DNA from: Hydrogenophaga sp. RAC07
Lineage (GTDB): Bacteria; Pseudomonadota; Gammaproteobacteria; Burkholderiales; Burkholderiaceae_C
DNA length: 64,000 nt
Reading direction: 5' to 3'
NCBI RefSeq assembly: GCF_001713375.1
Contig: NZ_CP016449.1
Span: 3,472,001 to 3,536,000, forward strand
In this document: piece by piece, positions 52,542 to 62,483 of the stretch
Position numbering within the stretch: position 1 is the first letter of the stretch
Layout of the letters: each line of letters opens with the position of its first letter
Notes under the pieces: generated by a model
What the model was told of the DNA's origin: nothing
The model's input: the letters and a program-made list of their open reading frames with translations, nothing else
Database searches by the model: none
Made by a program: the position numbers and the translations under genes

Positions 52542-53470
52542 GCAACGCTTCTTCATACACCCTCGGCGTCATTGGCCTGGGCTCCATGGGCATGGGCGCA
52601 GCGCTCTCTGCCTTGCGCCAGGGTGTGACCACCTGGGGTTGCGACCCGCGCGCCGATGCCCGCGCGGCTTTTGAACAAGCGGGCGGCCGCGCTACCGCCA
52701 GCGTGGCCGAACTGGCCAGCCACAGTGACGTGGTGCTGGTGCTGGTGGTCAACGCGGCGCAGACGGAAGACGTGTTATTCGGCGCGCAAGGCGTGGCTTC
52801 GACCCTGAAGCACGGCGGTGTGGTGGTGTGCTCGGCCACGGTCGACCCTGCCCTGCCCCCCGTGTGGGAAGAGCGCCTGCTGGCCACCGGCCACTGGCTG
52901 ATCGACGGCCCGGTGTCGGGTGGTGCGAAAAAAGCCGCTGCCGGGCAGATGACGGTGATGGCCTCGGGCCAGCCCGAGGCCTTTGCCGCCGCCGGCAGCG
53001 TGCTCGAAGCTTTTGCCGGCAAGGTGTACCGCCTCGGCGACAAGGCGGGCATCGGCTCCACGGTGAAGATGGTCAACCAGCACCTGGCGGGTGTGCACAT
53101 TGCCACCGCCTGCGAAGCCATGGCCCTGGGCATGCGCGCCGGCGCCGAGCCGCGCCAGCTGTACGAGGTAATCTGCAATTCCGCCGGCATGAGCTGGATG
53201 TTCGAGAACCGCGTGCCGCACATCCTCGACGGCGACTACACACCGCTGTCGGCGGTGAACATCTTCATCAAGGACCTGGGCATCGTGCTGGACGCTGCGC
53301 GCCAGCTCAAGTTTCCGCTGCCGCTGGCCGCCGCCGCGCACCAACTCTACCTCGCCACCGCGGCCATGGGCCTGGGCGCTGAAGACGACTCGGCCGTGGT
53401 GAAGTACTACGCGCAACTGGCCGGCATCGAGCTGCCGGCCCCCGCCCCCGCAGTGCAGGCTGAAGCATGA
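52538..53470 (+). CDS. ltnD: L-threonate dehydrogenase (beta-hydroxyacid dehydrogenase family)
   Basis: A 310-residue NAD-dependent enzyme. The N-terminal Rossmann motif is LGVIGLGSMGMGAALSALRQ. The substrate loop DGPVSGGAKKAAAGQMTVMA and catalytic Lys in GSTVKMVNQHLAGVHIATAC follow. It oxidises L-threonate at C2 to 2-oxotetronate. Next to the kinase OtnK it has the standard place in the L-threonate pathway. It overlaps neighbours on both sides by 4 bp, so expression is tightly coupled. Confidence 0.92.
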   Translation: MSNASSYTLGVIGLGSMGMGAALSALRQGVTTWGCDPRADARAAFEQAGGRATASVAELASHSDVVLVLVVNAAQTEDVLFGAQGVASTLKHGGVVVCSATVDPALPPVWEERLLATGHWLIDGPVSGGAKKAAAGQMTVMASGQPEAFAAAGSVLEAFAGKVYRLGDKAGIGSTVKMVNQHLAGVHIATACEAMALGMRAGAEPRQLYEVICNSAGMSWMFENRVPHILDGDYTPLSAVNIFIKDLGIVLDAARQLKFPLPLAAAAHQLYLATAAMGLGAEDDSAVVKYYAQLAGIELPAPAPAVQAEA

Positions 53471-54744
53471 TCCTCGGCGTCATTGCAGACGACTTCACCG
53501 GCGCCACCGACGTGGCCAGCATGCTGGTTCGCGCCGGCATGCAAACAGTGCAGGTGCTCGGTGTGCCTGAAGGCGGCTTGCCGCAGGCCGACGCGGTGGT
53601 AATCGCGCTCAAGACGCGCACCGTGGCCCCGGCCGATGCGGTGGCGCAAAGCCTCACGGCGCTGGCCGCCTTGCGCACAGCGGGAGCGCGGCAGATTTAC
53701 TTCAAGTACTGCTCCACGTTTGATTCCACGCCGCAGGGCAACATCGGCCCGGTGACGGACGCGCTCATGGCCGCACTGGGCGCCGAGTTCACGATCGCCT
53801 GCCCAGCCTTCCCGGAAAACGGGCGCACCGTGTTTCGTGGTCACCTGTTCGTGGGTGATGTGCTGCTGAGCGATTCGGGCATGCGCAACCATCCGCTCAC
53901 CCCCATGACCGACGCGAACCTGGTGCGCGTGCTGCAGGCGCAGACGACGCACCCGGTGGGCCTGCTGCGCCACGACACGCTGGATGGCGGCACGCCAGCC
54001 ACGCAGGCGCGCATGGCCCAGCTGCGTGCCGACGGCGTGAAGATCGCCGTGGCCGATGCCGTGAGCAACGAGCACCTGCTCACGCTGGCCGAGGCCTGCG
54101 CCGATCTCCCCCTGCTCACCGCCGGCTCGGGCGTGGCCCTGGGCCTGCCGCCCGCCTACGCGCGGCGCGGCTGGTTCACGCCAAACGCGAACGCCGCCGA
54201 TCTCGACAGCCTGCAAGGCCCCGCTGCCGTGGTGTCGGGCTCGTGCTCGGAGGCCACCAACGCGCAGGTCGCGCAGTGGCTGGCTGCTGGGCGCACTGCT
54301 TTACAGATCGACCCACTGGCGCTGCACCAGGGCCGGCAAAGCGCCGACACGGTGCTGGCCCAGGCCACGCAGGCACTGGCACAAGGCCCGGTGCTGACCT
54401 ATGCCACCGCCGCGTCCGAGAGCGTGCGCGCGGTGCAGCAGGCGCTGGGCGTGCAGGCCGCCGGCGAGCTGGTTGAACACGCGCTGGCCCGCGTTGCCCA
54501 AGGCCTGGTGCAGGCCGGCGTGCGCCGCCTGGTGGTGGCCGGGGGCGAAACCTCGGGCGCTGTGGTGCAGGCGCTGGGGGTGCAGCAGTTGCGCATCGGC
54601 GCACCCATCTGCCCGGGCGTGCCCTGGACGCAGTCCACCCTGCCGGGCAACGGCGAGGCGGTGCAGCTGGCGCTTAAGTCGGGCAACTTCGGCGGCGTTG
54701 ATTTCTTCGCGCAAGCGCTGCGGCAGGCGGGGGTGGTTCTGTGA
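53467..54744 (+). CDS. otnK: 3-oxo-tetronate 4-kinase (DUF1537 family)
   Basis: A 425-residue kinase. The N-terminal sugar-acid domain has LGVIADDFTGATDVASMLVR, then IYFKYCSTFDSTPQGNIGPV. The C-terminal nucleotide-binding domain contains LVVAGGETSGAVVQALGVQ, then GNFGGVDFFAQAL. These are the signatures of the acid-sugar kinases. It phosphorylates 3-oxo-tetronate at O4, following isomerisation by OtnI. Its stop overlaps the GTG start of otnC (4 bp). Confidence 0.94.
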   Translation: MILGVIADDFTGATDVASMLVRAGMQTVQVLGVPEGGLPQADAVVIALKTRTVAPADAVAQSLTALAALRTAGARQIYFKYCSTFDSTPQGNIGPVTDALMAALGAEFTIACPAFPENGRTVFRGHLFVGDVLLSDSGMRNHPLTPMTDANLVRVLQAQTTHPVGLLRHDTLDGGTPATQARMAQLRADGVKIAVADAVSNEHLLTLAEACADLPLLTAGSGVALGLPPAYARRGWFTPNANAADLDSLQGPAAVVSGSCSEATNAQVAQWLAAGRTALQIDPLALHQGRQSADTVLAQATQALAQGPVLTYATAASESVRAVQQALGVQAAGELVEHALARVAQGLVQAGVRRLVVAGGETSGAVVQALGVQQLRIGAPICPGVPWTQSTLPGNGEAVQLALKSGNFGGVDFFAQALRQAGVVL

Positions 54745-55418
54745 GTCAGCACGGGCCCGCCGCCCAGGACGCTGTGCGGGCCGAGATCGCCCGCGTGGGC
54801 GCCAGCCTGTTCCAGCGCGGCCTGGTGCACTCCACCGCCGGCAACATCAGCGTGCGCCTCTCGGCCGAACAAGGCGGTGGTTTCCTCATCAGCCCCACTG
54901 ACGCCTGCCTCGGGTTTCTCGACCCCGCACAACTGGCCTGGGTGAGTGAAGACGGCACCGCGCTGGGCGGTGCCCGCGCCAGCAAGACGCTCACCCTGCA
55001 CCGCCGCATTTACGCCGCCGCGCCCGCTGCGCACTGTGTGCTGCACACCCATTCCACCCACCTGGTGGCGCTCACGCTCCAAGGTGTCTGGCGCACCACC
55101 GACATCCTGCCGCCGCTCACGCCCTACCAGCTGATGAAGGTGGGCCACGTGCCGCTGGTGCCGTACCGAGTGCCGGGCGATGCCGCTGTGGCCGACGACG
55201 TGGCCGCGCTCATCACCCACGCACCGCACCCCCTGCGCGCGGTGATGCTGGAGCGGCTGGGCCCCACCGTGTGGCACGACAGCCCGGGCAATGCCATGGC
55301 GCTGCTCGAAGAGCTCGAAGAAACCGCGCGCCTGTGGCTGATGAGCGAGCGCCGCGCCGAACCCCTGACCGATGCGCAGATCGACGTTCTGCGCACACGC
55401 TTCAACGCCCCCTGGTAA
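54741..55418 (+). CDS. otnC: 3-oxo-tetronate 4-phosphate decarboxylase (class II aldolase family)
   Basis: A 225-residue protein from a GTG at 54741. Class II aldolase motifs: [31 protein letters not shown], and the metal-binding HTHSTH in [16 protein letters not shown] second His appears in [17 protein letters not shown]. It decarboxylates 3-oxo-tetronate 4-phosphate to dihydroxyacetone phosphate, the last step before glycolysis. It lies directly between otnK and otnI. Confidence 0.92.
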   Translation: MSQHGPAAQDAVRAEIARVGASLFQRGLVHSTAGNISVRLSAEQGGGFLISPTDACLGFLDPAQLAWVSEDGTALGGARASKTLTLHRRIYAAAPAAHCVLHTHSTHLVALTLQGVWRTTDILPPLTPYQLMKVGHVPLVPYRVPGDAAVADDVAALITHAPHPLRAVMLERLGPTVWHDSPGNAMALLEELEETARLWLMSERRAEPLTDAQIDVLRTRFNAPW

Positions 55419-55431
55419 ACACAAACTCGCC

Positions 55432-56241
55432 ATGCCCCGCTTCGCCGCCAACCTGACCATGATGTACACCGAGGTGCCGTTCCTCGACCGCTTTGCCGCA
55501 GCCGCGCGCGACGGCTTCGACGCGGTGGAGTACCTCTTTCCCTACGAGCACAAACCGGGTGAGATCGCCGCGCGCCTGAAAGACCACGGCCTCACGCAGG
55601 CCCTGTTCAACCTGCCCCCGGGTGACTGGGCCGCCGGAGAACGCGGCATGGCCTGCCACCCCGGGCGCGAGGCCGAGTTCGCCGCCGCGCTGGACCATGC
55701 CCTGCCCTGGATCGAAGCCACCGGTTGCCGCTGCGTGCACGCCATGGCCGGACTGGTGCCTGCGGGCAGCAACGCCGCCGCCTGCCACGCCACCTATGTG
55801 AACAACCTGCGCCACGCCGCCGCGCGCCTCGCGCCGCTGGGTGTGAGCCTGCTGATCGAGCCGATCAACAGCCGCGACATGCCGGGCTACTTGCTGAGCC
55901 TGCAGCAGCACGCGCACGACGTGCTGGCCGAGGTGGGCGCGCCCAACCTCAAAGTGCAGATGGACCTCTACCACTGCCAGATCATGGAAGGCGACCTGAG
56001 CAAGCGCCTGCAACAACACCTGGCCGGTGTGGGCCACGTGCAGATTGCGGGTGTGCCCGACCGCCACGAGCCCGATGGGGGCGAGGTGAACTTTCCCCAC
56101 CTGTTCGACCTGCTGGACACCCTCGGCTACGACGGCTTCGTCGGCTGCGAATACCGCCCCAAGTCCGGCACCAGCGAAGGCTTGGACTGGCTTCACCTGT
56201 ACCAGGCTGCCCGAAAAAACACACGCGTGACCCACCCATGA
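55432..56241 (+). CDS. otnI: 2-oxo-tetronate isomerase (hydroxypyruvate isomerase family)
   Basis: A 269-residue TIM-barrel isomerase. The start is the ATG at 55432 ([20 protein letters not shown]). Hyi-family motifs: [57 protein letters not shown], and the metal ligand region [15 protein letters not shown], then [16 protein letters not shown]. The final [20 protein letters not shown] is typical. It interconverts 2-oxo- and 3-oxo-tetronate. It overlaps denD by 4 bp. Confidence 0.93.
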   Translation: MPRFAANLTMMYTEVPFLDRFAAAARDGFDAVEYLFPYEHKPGEIAARLKDHGLTQALFNLPPGDWAAGERGMACHPGREAEFAAALDHALPWIEATGCRCVHAMAGLVPAGSNAAACHATYVNNLRHAAARLAPLGVSLLIEPINSRDMPGYLLSLQQHAHDVLAEVGAPNLKVQMDLYHCQIMEGDLSKRLQQHLAGVGHVQIAGVPDRHEPDGGEVNFPHLFDLLDTLGYDGFVGCEYRPKSGTSEGLDWLHLYQAARKNTRVTHP

Positions 56242-57272
56242 ACATCCTCATCACCGGCGGCGCCGGCTTTCTCGGCGACCGCCTCGCCCGCACCCTGCTG
56301 CTGCAGGGCACGCTGCGCGGCCAGCGCATTGAACAACTCATGCTGGCCGACCTGGTGGCACCGCGCGACGCTGCCCTGCTGGCCGACCCGCGCGTGCGCC
56401 ACCACACCGGCGACCTGCTGGCGCAGATTCCCGCGCTCATGGCGCAGCGCTGGGACGCGGTGTTCCACCTCGCCTCCGCCGTGTCGGGCGAATGCGAGGC
56501 CGACTTCGACCTCGGCCTGCACGCCAACCTGGACACCACGCGCAGCCTTCTCGACGCCTGCCGGACGCAAACGCTGGCCGGGCATCCCGCACCGCTGTTT
56601 TTCTTTTCCAGTTCGGTGGCGGTGTTCGGCAGCGACACCGCCGTGCCCCTGCCCGCCGTGGTGCGCGACGACACGCTGCCCACGCCGCAGGGCAGCTACG
56701 GCATCCACAAATTTGTGTGTGAACAGCTGCTGGCCGACTACACGCGCAAGGGCTTCATCGACGGCCGCGCGGCACGGCTCATGACCGTCTCGGTGCGCCC
56801 CGGGCGGCCCAACGGCGCAGCCTCGGGCTTTCTCTCGGGCCTGTTCCGCGAACCGCTGGCGGGTTTGCCCAGCGCCTGCCCGGTGGACCTGGACACACGC
56901 GTGGCGCTGTCGTCCCCGGCCAACACGGTGGCCGGCATCGTGGCCGTGGCCGAGGCCAGCCGCGAGACCTTTGGCGGACGCACCGCGCTCAACTTGCCGG
57001 CCCTCACCGTGAGCGTGCGCGAGATGCTGGCCGCACTCGAATCCCTGGCCGGCTCGGAGGTGATGGGCCTGATCACACACACGCCCGACGCCGCGGTGGC
57101 CGGCATCGTGCAGGCCTGGCCTGCGCGTTTCGAAAGCGCCCGATCGCCGCGCCTGGGCCTCACCGCCGACGCCAGCTTCACCGCCGTGCTGCAACAGTAC
57201 GTGCACGACCAACCCGACGCGGTGCGCCACCCGCAGGCCCGGGCGCGGCTGGGCCTGCCCGCACTGGCCTAA
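56238..57272 (+). CDS. denD: D-erythronate dehydrogenase (extended SDR)
   Basis: A 344-residue NAD-dependent enzyme from the ATG at 56238. Rossmann motif [16 protein letters not shown]; catalytic Ser in [11 protein letters not shown]; Tyr-x3-Lys in [34 protein letters not shown] is a hallmark of DenD-like enzymes. It oxidises D-erythronate to 2-oxo-tetronate. With LtnD in the same operon, the cell can use both C4 acid epimers through the shared OtnI-OtnK-OtnC route. Confidence 0.93.
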   Translation: MNILITGGAGFLGDRLARTLLLQGTLRGQRIEQLMLADLVAPRDAALLADPRVRHHTGDLLAQIPALMAQRWDAVFHLASAVSGECEADFDLGLHANLDTTRSLLDACRTQTLAGHPAPLFFFSSSVAVFGSDTAVPLPAVVRDDTLPTPQGSYGIHKFVCEQLLADYTRKGFIDGRAARLMTVSVRPGRPNGAASGFLSGLFREPLAGLPSACPVDLDTRVALSSPANTVAGIVAVAEASRETFGGRTALNLPALTVSVREMLAALESLAGSEVMGLITHTPDAAVAGIVQAWPARFESARSPRLGLTADASFTAVLQQYVHDQPDAVRHPQARARLGLPALA

Positions 57273-57326
57273 CCCCTTTCTGCGTTCCCCTGTTCCCTTC
57301 CCCCAACCACAACGGAGACACCGTCC

Positions 57327-58298
57327 ATGAAACAACTCATCAAACCCATCGCTCTCGCCGCCATCCTGGCCGCCTCGGGTGCCGTGCAGGCCCAGACCGT
57401 GCTGAAGATCGGATACGCCACCTCGGCCACATCGCACTACGGCGTGGGCTCCACCGTGTTCTGCGAAGAAATGGAGAAGGGCACGCAAGGCCGCTACAAG
57501 TGCCAGCAGTTCCCCAACTCGGCACTCGGCGGTGAACGCGAGCAGATCGAAGCCGTGCAGCTGGGCACGCAAGACCTGGTGAACACCTCCACCGGCCCGC
57601 TGGGCAACTTCGTGCCCGAGGTCAAGATCGTCGACATCCCCTTCCTGTTCCGCGACTACGACCACGCACGCAAGGTGATGGACGGCCCGATCGGCCAGGA
57701 CCTGCAGAAGAAGATGGAAGCCAAGGGCCTGATCAACCTGGCGTGGACCGAAAACGGTTTCCGCCACATGACCAACAGCAAGCGCGCCATCAACCAGGCC
57801 ACCGACGCCAGCGGCCTGAAGATGCGCACCATGGAAAACAAGGTGCACATGGACGGCTACAAGACCTTCGGCATCCTGCCCACGCCCATGGCCTTCCCGG
57901 AGCTGTTCACCGCGCTGCAGCAAGGCACGGTCGATGGTCAGGAAAACCCGATTCCCGTGATCCTGGCGTCCAAGTTCTCACAAGTGCAGAAGCATCTGTC
58001 GCTGACCGGCCACGTGTATTCGCCTGCGGCGCTGATCCTCTCGCCCGCGGTGTGGAGCAAGCTGTCCGCCGCTGACAAGGTTGTGTTCACCGAAGCCGGC
58101 AAGAAGGCCGCTGCGGCACAGCGCAAGAAGGTCAACGACGACGAGAACACCGGCATTGCCCAGCTCAAGAGCGAAGGCATGCAGGTGGTCGAGAAGGTCA
58201 ATGGCGAGAGCTTCCGCAAGGCCGTAGCGCCTGCTTACGCCGCCTTCGCCAAGGAGTTCGGCGCCGACAAGATCGCGGCCATCCAGGCTGTGAAGTAA
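57327..58298 (+). CDS. TRAP transporter substrate-binding protein (DctP family)
   Basis: A 323-residue exported protein with a signal peptide ending GAVQAQ. DctP hallmarks: QQFPNSALGGEREQIEAVQL, the carboxylate-binding Arg in GLKMRTMENKVHM and VDGQENPIPVILASKF. It delivers a sugar acid, probably threonate or erythronate, to the membrane subunits that follow. A UUCG hairpin (58314-58329) separates it from the small membrane subunit. Confidence 0.93.
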   Translation: MKQLIKPIALAAILAASGAVQAQTVLKIGYATSATSHYGVGSTVFCEEMEKGTQGRYKCQQFPNSALGGEREQIEAVQLGTQDLVNTSTGPLGNFVPEVKIVDIPFLFRDYDHARKVMDGPIGQDLQKKMEAKGLINLAWTENGFRHMTNSKRAINQATDASGLKMRTMENKVHMDGYKTFGILPTPMAFPELFTALQQGTVDGQENPIPVILASKFSQVQKHLSLTGHVYSPAALILSPAVWSKLSAADKVVFTEAGKKAAAAQRKKVNDDENTGIAQLKSEGMQVVEKVNGESFRKAVAPAYAAFAKEFGADKIAAIQAVK

Positions 58299-58313
58299 CG
58301 CTCCCCCCTGCGG

Positions 58314-58329
58314 CGGGCCTTCGGGCCCG
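58314..58329 (+). terminator. UUCG-loop hairpin between dctP-like and dctQ-like genes
   Basis: cgggcc-ttcg-ggcccg, 16 bases past the dctP stop, followed by a weak T-rich stretch (tcttcccctc). Such a hairpin would stabilise or attenuate the transcript so that binding protein exceeds membrane subunits. Confidence 0.5.
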
Positions 58330-58378
58330 TCTTCCCCTCGCTTGCCGAGGGCCTCATTGTTTGTTTCGCCGCCTGCCC

Positions 58379-58870
58379 ATGAAATCTCTCATCATTGCCA
58401 TCGATCGCCGCATCACCGGCCTGTGCCTGTCGCTGGCTTGCGCCATCCTGGCGGTGATCTCTTGCTTGGGCATGTGGCAGGTGGTGACGCGTTTCGTGTT
58501 TTCGCAGCCGTCCACCTGGACCGAAGAAATCATGCGCCGCCTGCTGATCTGGATGGTGATGCTCGGCACGGTGGTGGCGCTGCGCCAGGGCGCGCTGATC
58601 TCGGTGGACCTGATGCTGCGCCTGTCGCGCGGTGCCTGGCGCAGCACGGTGCGCTGGATCATCACCTTGGTCAACCTGAGCTTCTTTTCGGTGGTGTTGT
58701 GGTTCGGGATCGACCTGGTCTGGCGTATTCGCTTCCAGACCTTTGCCAGCCTGAATCTCTCCATGGCCTGGGCTTACGCCGCCATCCCCACCGGTGCCCT
58801 ACTCGGCCTGTTGGCCACGGTTGCGCACCACGCAGACCCGCAGCACGATGAACTAACAACCGCACTGTGA
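58379..58870 (+). CDS. TRAP transporter small membrane subunit (DctQ family)
   Basis: A 163-residue protein from the ATG at 58379 with four hydrophobic helices (LSLACAILAVISCLGMWQVV; LLIWMVMLGTVVAL; VRWIITLVNLSFFSVVLWFG; MAWAYAAIPTGALLGLLATV). FSQPSTWTEEIMRRLLIWM is the family signature. It links the large subunit to the binding protein. It stands between the dctP- and dctM-like genes. Confidence 0.92.
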   Translation: MKSLIIAIDRRITGLCLSLACAILAVISCLGMWQVVTRFVFSQPSTWTEEIMRRLLIWMVMLGTVVALRQGALISVDLMLRLSRGAWRSTVRWIITLVNLSFFSVVLWFGIDLVWRIRFQTFASLNLSMAWAYAAIPTGALLGLLATVAHHADPQHDELTTAL

Positions 58871-58924
58871 CGCGACCGCCCACATGAGCCTTCATTCCCT
58901 GCCCCCTTCCACTGGACACACACC

Positions 58925-60250
58925 ATGCCCTTGACTCTGCTCGTCACCATGCTGGTGTGTTTTGCCTTCAGCATTTCCATTGCCGTGGCTATCGGCGGTT
59001 CGGCCATCCTCGGGCTGGCGATCTTCGACAGCAACCAGCTCATCCTTGTGCCGAAGGAAATGTTCTCGGCCATTGACAAGTTCCCTCTGGCAGCCATCCC
59101 CTTCTTCATCCTTGCAGGCAACCTGATGGAGACCGGCGGTATCTCGCGTCGGCTCGTCAACTTTGCCAAATCACTGGTGGGTGGTGTGCAGGGCGGCCTG
59201 CCCATGACCTGTGTGCTCACCTGCATGATCTTCGCGGCGGTCTCTGGCTCCTCGGTAGCGACCACCTTCGCCATCGGCTCCATCCTGATTCCCGCGTTGG
59301 TCAAACACGGCTACCCGGTGGGTTATGCAGCGTCGTTGCAAGCCACCTCGGCCGAACTTGGCGTGGTCATTCCACCGTCGATCCCGTTGATCCTGTTTGG
59401 CGTCGCCGCTGAGGTGTCCATTGGCGAGCTGTTCATCGCCGGCGTGGTGCCCGGCCTGCTGATCGGGGCCTCGTTGATGCTTTTCGTGCACCTGTGGTGC
59501 CGCTTCAAGGGACTGGGCAAGAACGACGGTGACGACCGCCTGGGCTTCGTGCCGGCCACACGCGACGCGGGTTGGGCATTGTTGATGCCGGTGGTGATTC
59601 TTGGCGGCATCTACGGCGGTATCTTCACGCCCACCGAAGCTTCGGTGGTGGCGGTGTTCTATGCGCTCTTGGTCGGCATGGTGGTTCACCGCGAACTCAA
59701 GCTGAGGGATATCGTCACCGTGCTGCGCAAGTCGGTGCTCTCCAGTGCGGTCATCATGTTCATCATTGCCAACGCCGGTCTGTTTGCATTCCTGATCACA
59801 CGCGCAGGCATCCCGGATGCGATCGGCATGTGGCTCACCAGCGTGTTGCAGTCGCCAGGCTGGTTCCTCCTGGGCGTGAACGCCGCGCTGTTCGTGATCG
59901 GAATGTTCATTGAGACCTCGGCGGCCATCATTGTTCTCGCCCCCATCCTGGTGCCGGTGGCCATCCACTTCGGCGTCGACCCGGTGCACTTCGGCATCAT
60001 CATGGTGGTCAACCTGGCCATGGGCATGATCACCCCGCCCTTCGGCGTGAACCTGTTCGCCGCCTGCACGGTGGCAAAGATCTCGCTCGACCGCATTGTC
60101 GGCCACCTGCTGCCCTTCGTTCTCGTCATCATGGGTTGCCTGGCCCTCATCACCTACCTGCCCTCGATCTCGCTAGCCTTGCGCGATGCGGTGTTTGCCA
60201 AAGCCCCGGTGGTGGAGCCCGCCATCGGACCGAGCATCGGTCCTCAGTAA
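58925..60250 (+). CDS. TRAP transporter large membrane subunit (DctM family)
   Basis: A 441-residue, about 12-helix carrier: FAFSISIAVAIGGSAILGLA, PLAAIPFFILAGNLMETGGI, SRRLVNFAKSLVGGVQGGLP, FAAVSGSSVATTFAIGSI, GVVIPPSIPLILFGVAAEVS, and a C-terminal GMITPPFGVNLFAACTVAKI. It uses a Na+ or H+ gradient to drive uptake of the bound acid. It is directly followed by the aldehyde dehydrogenase gene (16 bp). Confidence 0.94.
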   Translation: MPLTLLVTMLVCFAFSISIAVAIGGSAILGLAIFDSNQLILVPKEMFSAIDKFPLAAIPFFILAGNLMETGGISRRLVNFAKSLVGGVQGGLPMTCVLTCMIFAAVSGSSVATTFAIGSILIPALVKHGYPVGYAASLQATSAELGVVIPPSIPLILFGVAAEVSIGELFIAGVVPGLLIGASLMLFVHLWCRFKGLGKNDGDDRLGFVPATRDAGWALLMPVVILGGIYGGIFTPTEASVVAVFYALLVGMVVHRELKLRDIVTVLRKSVLSSAVIMFIIANAGLFAFLITRAGIPDAIGMWLTSVLQSPGWFLLGVNAALFVIGMFIETSAAIIVLAPILVPVAIHFGVDPVHFGIIMVVNLAMGMITPPFGVNLFAACTVAKISLDRIVGHLLPFVLVIMGCLALITYLPSISLALRDAVFAKAPVVEPAIGPSIGPQ

Positions 60251-60266
60251 CTGCCAGGTATCTTCC

Positions 60267-61700
60267 ATGGCACTGAACCACATCAACAACAGCGCCGAGC
60301 GCTCGGCTTCTGGCCAGAGTCTCCCGGTCATCGACCCTGCCGACGGCCAGGCGTACGACACCATCGAGCGCAGCAACGCCGCCGACATCGACGCCGCCGT
60401 GCGCGCCGCGCGCGAATGCTTCGAGCGCACTTGGTCGAGCACCACCGCAGCCGAGCGCGGGCGCCTGCTGATGAAGCTCAGCCAAAAAGTGGCCGAACAC
60501 GCCGACGAACTCGCCGGGATCGAACAACGCGACTGCGGCAAACCGGTGGCGCAGGCCAAAGCGGACGCGCTCGCGTTGGTGCGCTACTTCGAGTTCTACG
60601 CCGGGGCCGGCGACAAGCTGCATGGCGACACCATTCCCTACCTCGACGGCTACAGCGTGCTCACCTGGCGCGAACCGCATGGTGTGACCGGCCACGTGGT
60701 GCCCTGGAACTACCCCATGCAGATCTTCGGCCGCTGCGTGGGCGGCGCGCTGGCGGCCGGCAACGTGTGTGTGGTCAAGCCGTCCGAAGACGCCTGTCTG
60801 TCGCTGCTGCGCGTCGCCGAACTCGCGGTGGAGGTTGGTTTTCCGGCCGGCTGCATCAACATCGTCACCGGCTACGGCCACGAAGTGGGTGACGCGCTGG
60901 CGCGCCATCCCGGCGTCGACCACATCAGCTTCACCGGCAGCCCTCGCGTGGGCACGCTGATCCAGCAGGCTGCGGCTGAGCGGCACTGCCCCGTCACGCT
61001 GGAGCTCGGTGGCAAAGGTCCACAAATCGTGTTCGACGACGCCGACATCGACGCCGCCCTGCCCTTCATCGTCAACGCCATCGTGCAGAACAGCGGACAG
61101 ACCTGCAGCGCAGGCTCGCGTTTGCTGGTGCAGCGTGGCCTGTACGAACCGCTGCTGGAGCGCCTGGGCCAGCGCTTCGCCACGCTACGCGCCGGGCCAC
61201 CCGCGATGGACTTAGACTTGGGCCCGCTGATCCGACAGAGCCAGCAGGAGCGCGTGCGGGGGTTCCTGGACCAGGCCCGGGCCGACGGCATCGCCACCGT
61301 GGCGCAAGGGCGCGTGGTGGACGAAGCCGCCGCCGCCGGCTTCTATGCCGTCCCTACGCTGCTGCGCGACGTGCCTGTGCATCACCGCCTGGCGCAGGAA
61401 GAGGTTTTCGGACCCGTGCTGTCCGCCATGGCTTTTGACGACGAAGACCACGCCACGCAAATCGCCAACGCCACGCCCTTCGGCTTGGTGGCCGGGGTGT
61501 GGACACGCGATGGCGGGCGCCAGTTCCGCATGGCCAGGCGCGTGAAAGCCGGTCAGGTGTTCGTCAACAACTACGGCGCGGGCGGTGGCGTGGAGCTGCC
61601 GTTTGGCGGCGTCAAGTCATCGGGCCACGGCCGCGAAAAAGGCTTCGAGGCCCTGTTCGGCTTCACCACCCTCAAGACCGTGGCCTTCCGCCACGGCTGA
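60267..61700 (+). CDS. Aldehyde dehydrogenase (NAD(P)+)
   Basis: A 477-residue enzyme from the ATG at 60267. GHVVPWNYPMQIFGRCVGGA (cofactor), SFTGSPRVGTLIQQAA, general base Glu in VTLELGGKGPQ, and the nucleophile Cys in NSGQTCSAGSRLLV. The closing GVELPFGGVKSSGHGREKG is typical. In this operon it may oxidise an aldose (for example a tetrose) to its acid. A betaine-aldehyde-like activity cannot be excluded. Confidence 0.92.
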   Translation: MALNHINNSAERSASGQSLPVIDPADGQAYDTIERSNAADIDAAVRAARECFERTWSSTTAAERGRLLMKLSQKVAEHADELAGIEQRDCGKPVAQAKADALALVRYFEFYAGAGDKLHGDTIPYLDGYSVLTWREPHGVTGHVVPWNYPMQIFGRCVGGALAAGNVCVVKPSEDACLSLLRVAELAVEVGFPAGCINIVTGYGHEVGDALARHPGVDHISFTGSPRVGTLIQQAAAERHCPVTLELGGKGPQIVFDDADIDAALPFIVNAIVQNSGQTCSAGSRLLVQRGLYEPLLERLGQRFATLRAGPPAMDLDLGPLIRQSQQERVRGFLDQARADGIATVAQGRVVDEAAAAGFYAVPTLLRDVPVHHRLAQEEVFGPVLSAMAFDDEDHATQIANATPFGLVAGVWTRDGGRQFRMARRVKAGQVFVNNYGAGGGVELPFGGVKSSGHGREKGFEALFGFTTLKTVAFRHG

Positions 61701-61721
61701 ACCCCACAAGGACACCACAGC

Positions 61722-62483
61722 ATGCGAGTCAAGGATCTCTCCATCATCGTCACCGGCGCAGGCAGCGGCTTCGGCGAGGGCATTGCCCTGCGCCTGGCCG
61801 AAGAAGGCGCCCACGTCATCGTGAACGACATCGACGTGGCCAACGGCCAGCGCGTGGCCGCCGACATCGTGGCTGCGGGCGGCAATGCGGCGTTCGTTGC
61901 CGCCGACGTCACGAAATCGGCTAACGTGAAAGCGCTGGTGCAGGCCACGCTGAACCTGCACGGCAAGCTCGACGTAATGGTCAACAATGCCGGCTGGACT
62001 CACCGCAATCAGCCAGCGCTGGATGTGAGCGAAGACGACTTCGACCGCTGCTACGCGGTCAACGTCAAAAGCATTTACCTGGCCACCGTGCACGCCGTGC
62101 CTGCGCTGCGCGCCAATGGCGGCGGCAGCTTCATCAACATCGCGTCCACCGCCGGCGTGCGCCCCCGCCCCGGGCTCACCTGGTACAACGGCTCCAAGGG
62201 GGCCGTCATCACCACCAGCAAGTCGCTGGCGGCCGAGCTGGGGCCGGAGAACATCCGGGTCAACTGCATCAACCCGGTGATGAACCCCTTCACAACGCTC
62301 GGCCCGTCGTTCGCCGGCGGCGAGCTGACCGAAGAGCGGCTCAACAAGTTCCGATCCTCCATCCCGCTGGGCCGCTTCTCCACCTCGATCGATGTAGCCA
62401 ACGCGGTGCTGTACCTCGCCAGCAGCGAAGCCGCCTTCATCTCGGGCGTCTGCCTAGAAGTGGACGGAGCGCGCTGCGTGTGA
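61722..62483 (+). CDS. Short-chain dehydrogenase/reductase at the end of the acid-sugar operon
   Basis: A 253-residue oxidoreductase. IIVTGAGSGFGEGIALRLAE (cofactor), VNNAGWTHRNQPALDVSED, Ser in FINIASTAGVRPRPG and Tyr-x3-Lys in WYNGSKGAVITT, then RVNCINPVMNPFTTLGPSF. The end is FISGVCLEVDGARCV. The substrate is unknown. Position after the dehydrogenase suggests a sugar alcohol, lactone precursor or acid. Its stop is followed by a non-coding stretch. Confidence 0.9.
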   Translation: MRVKDLSIIVTGAGSGFGEGIALRLAEEGAHVIVNDIDVANGQRVAADIVAAGGNAAFVAADVTKSANVKALVQATLNLHGKLDVMVNNAGWTHRNQPALDVSEDDFDRCYAVNVKSIYLATVHAVPALRANGGGSFINIASTAGVRPRPGLTWYNGSKGAVITTSKSLAAELGPENIRVNCINPVMNPFTTLGPSFAGGELTEERLNKFRSSIPLGRFSTSIDVANAVLYLASSEAAFISGVCLEVDGARCV

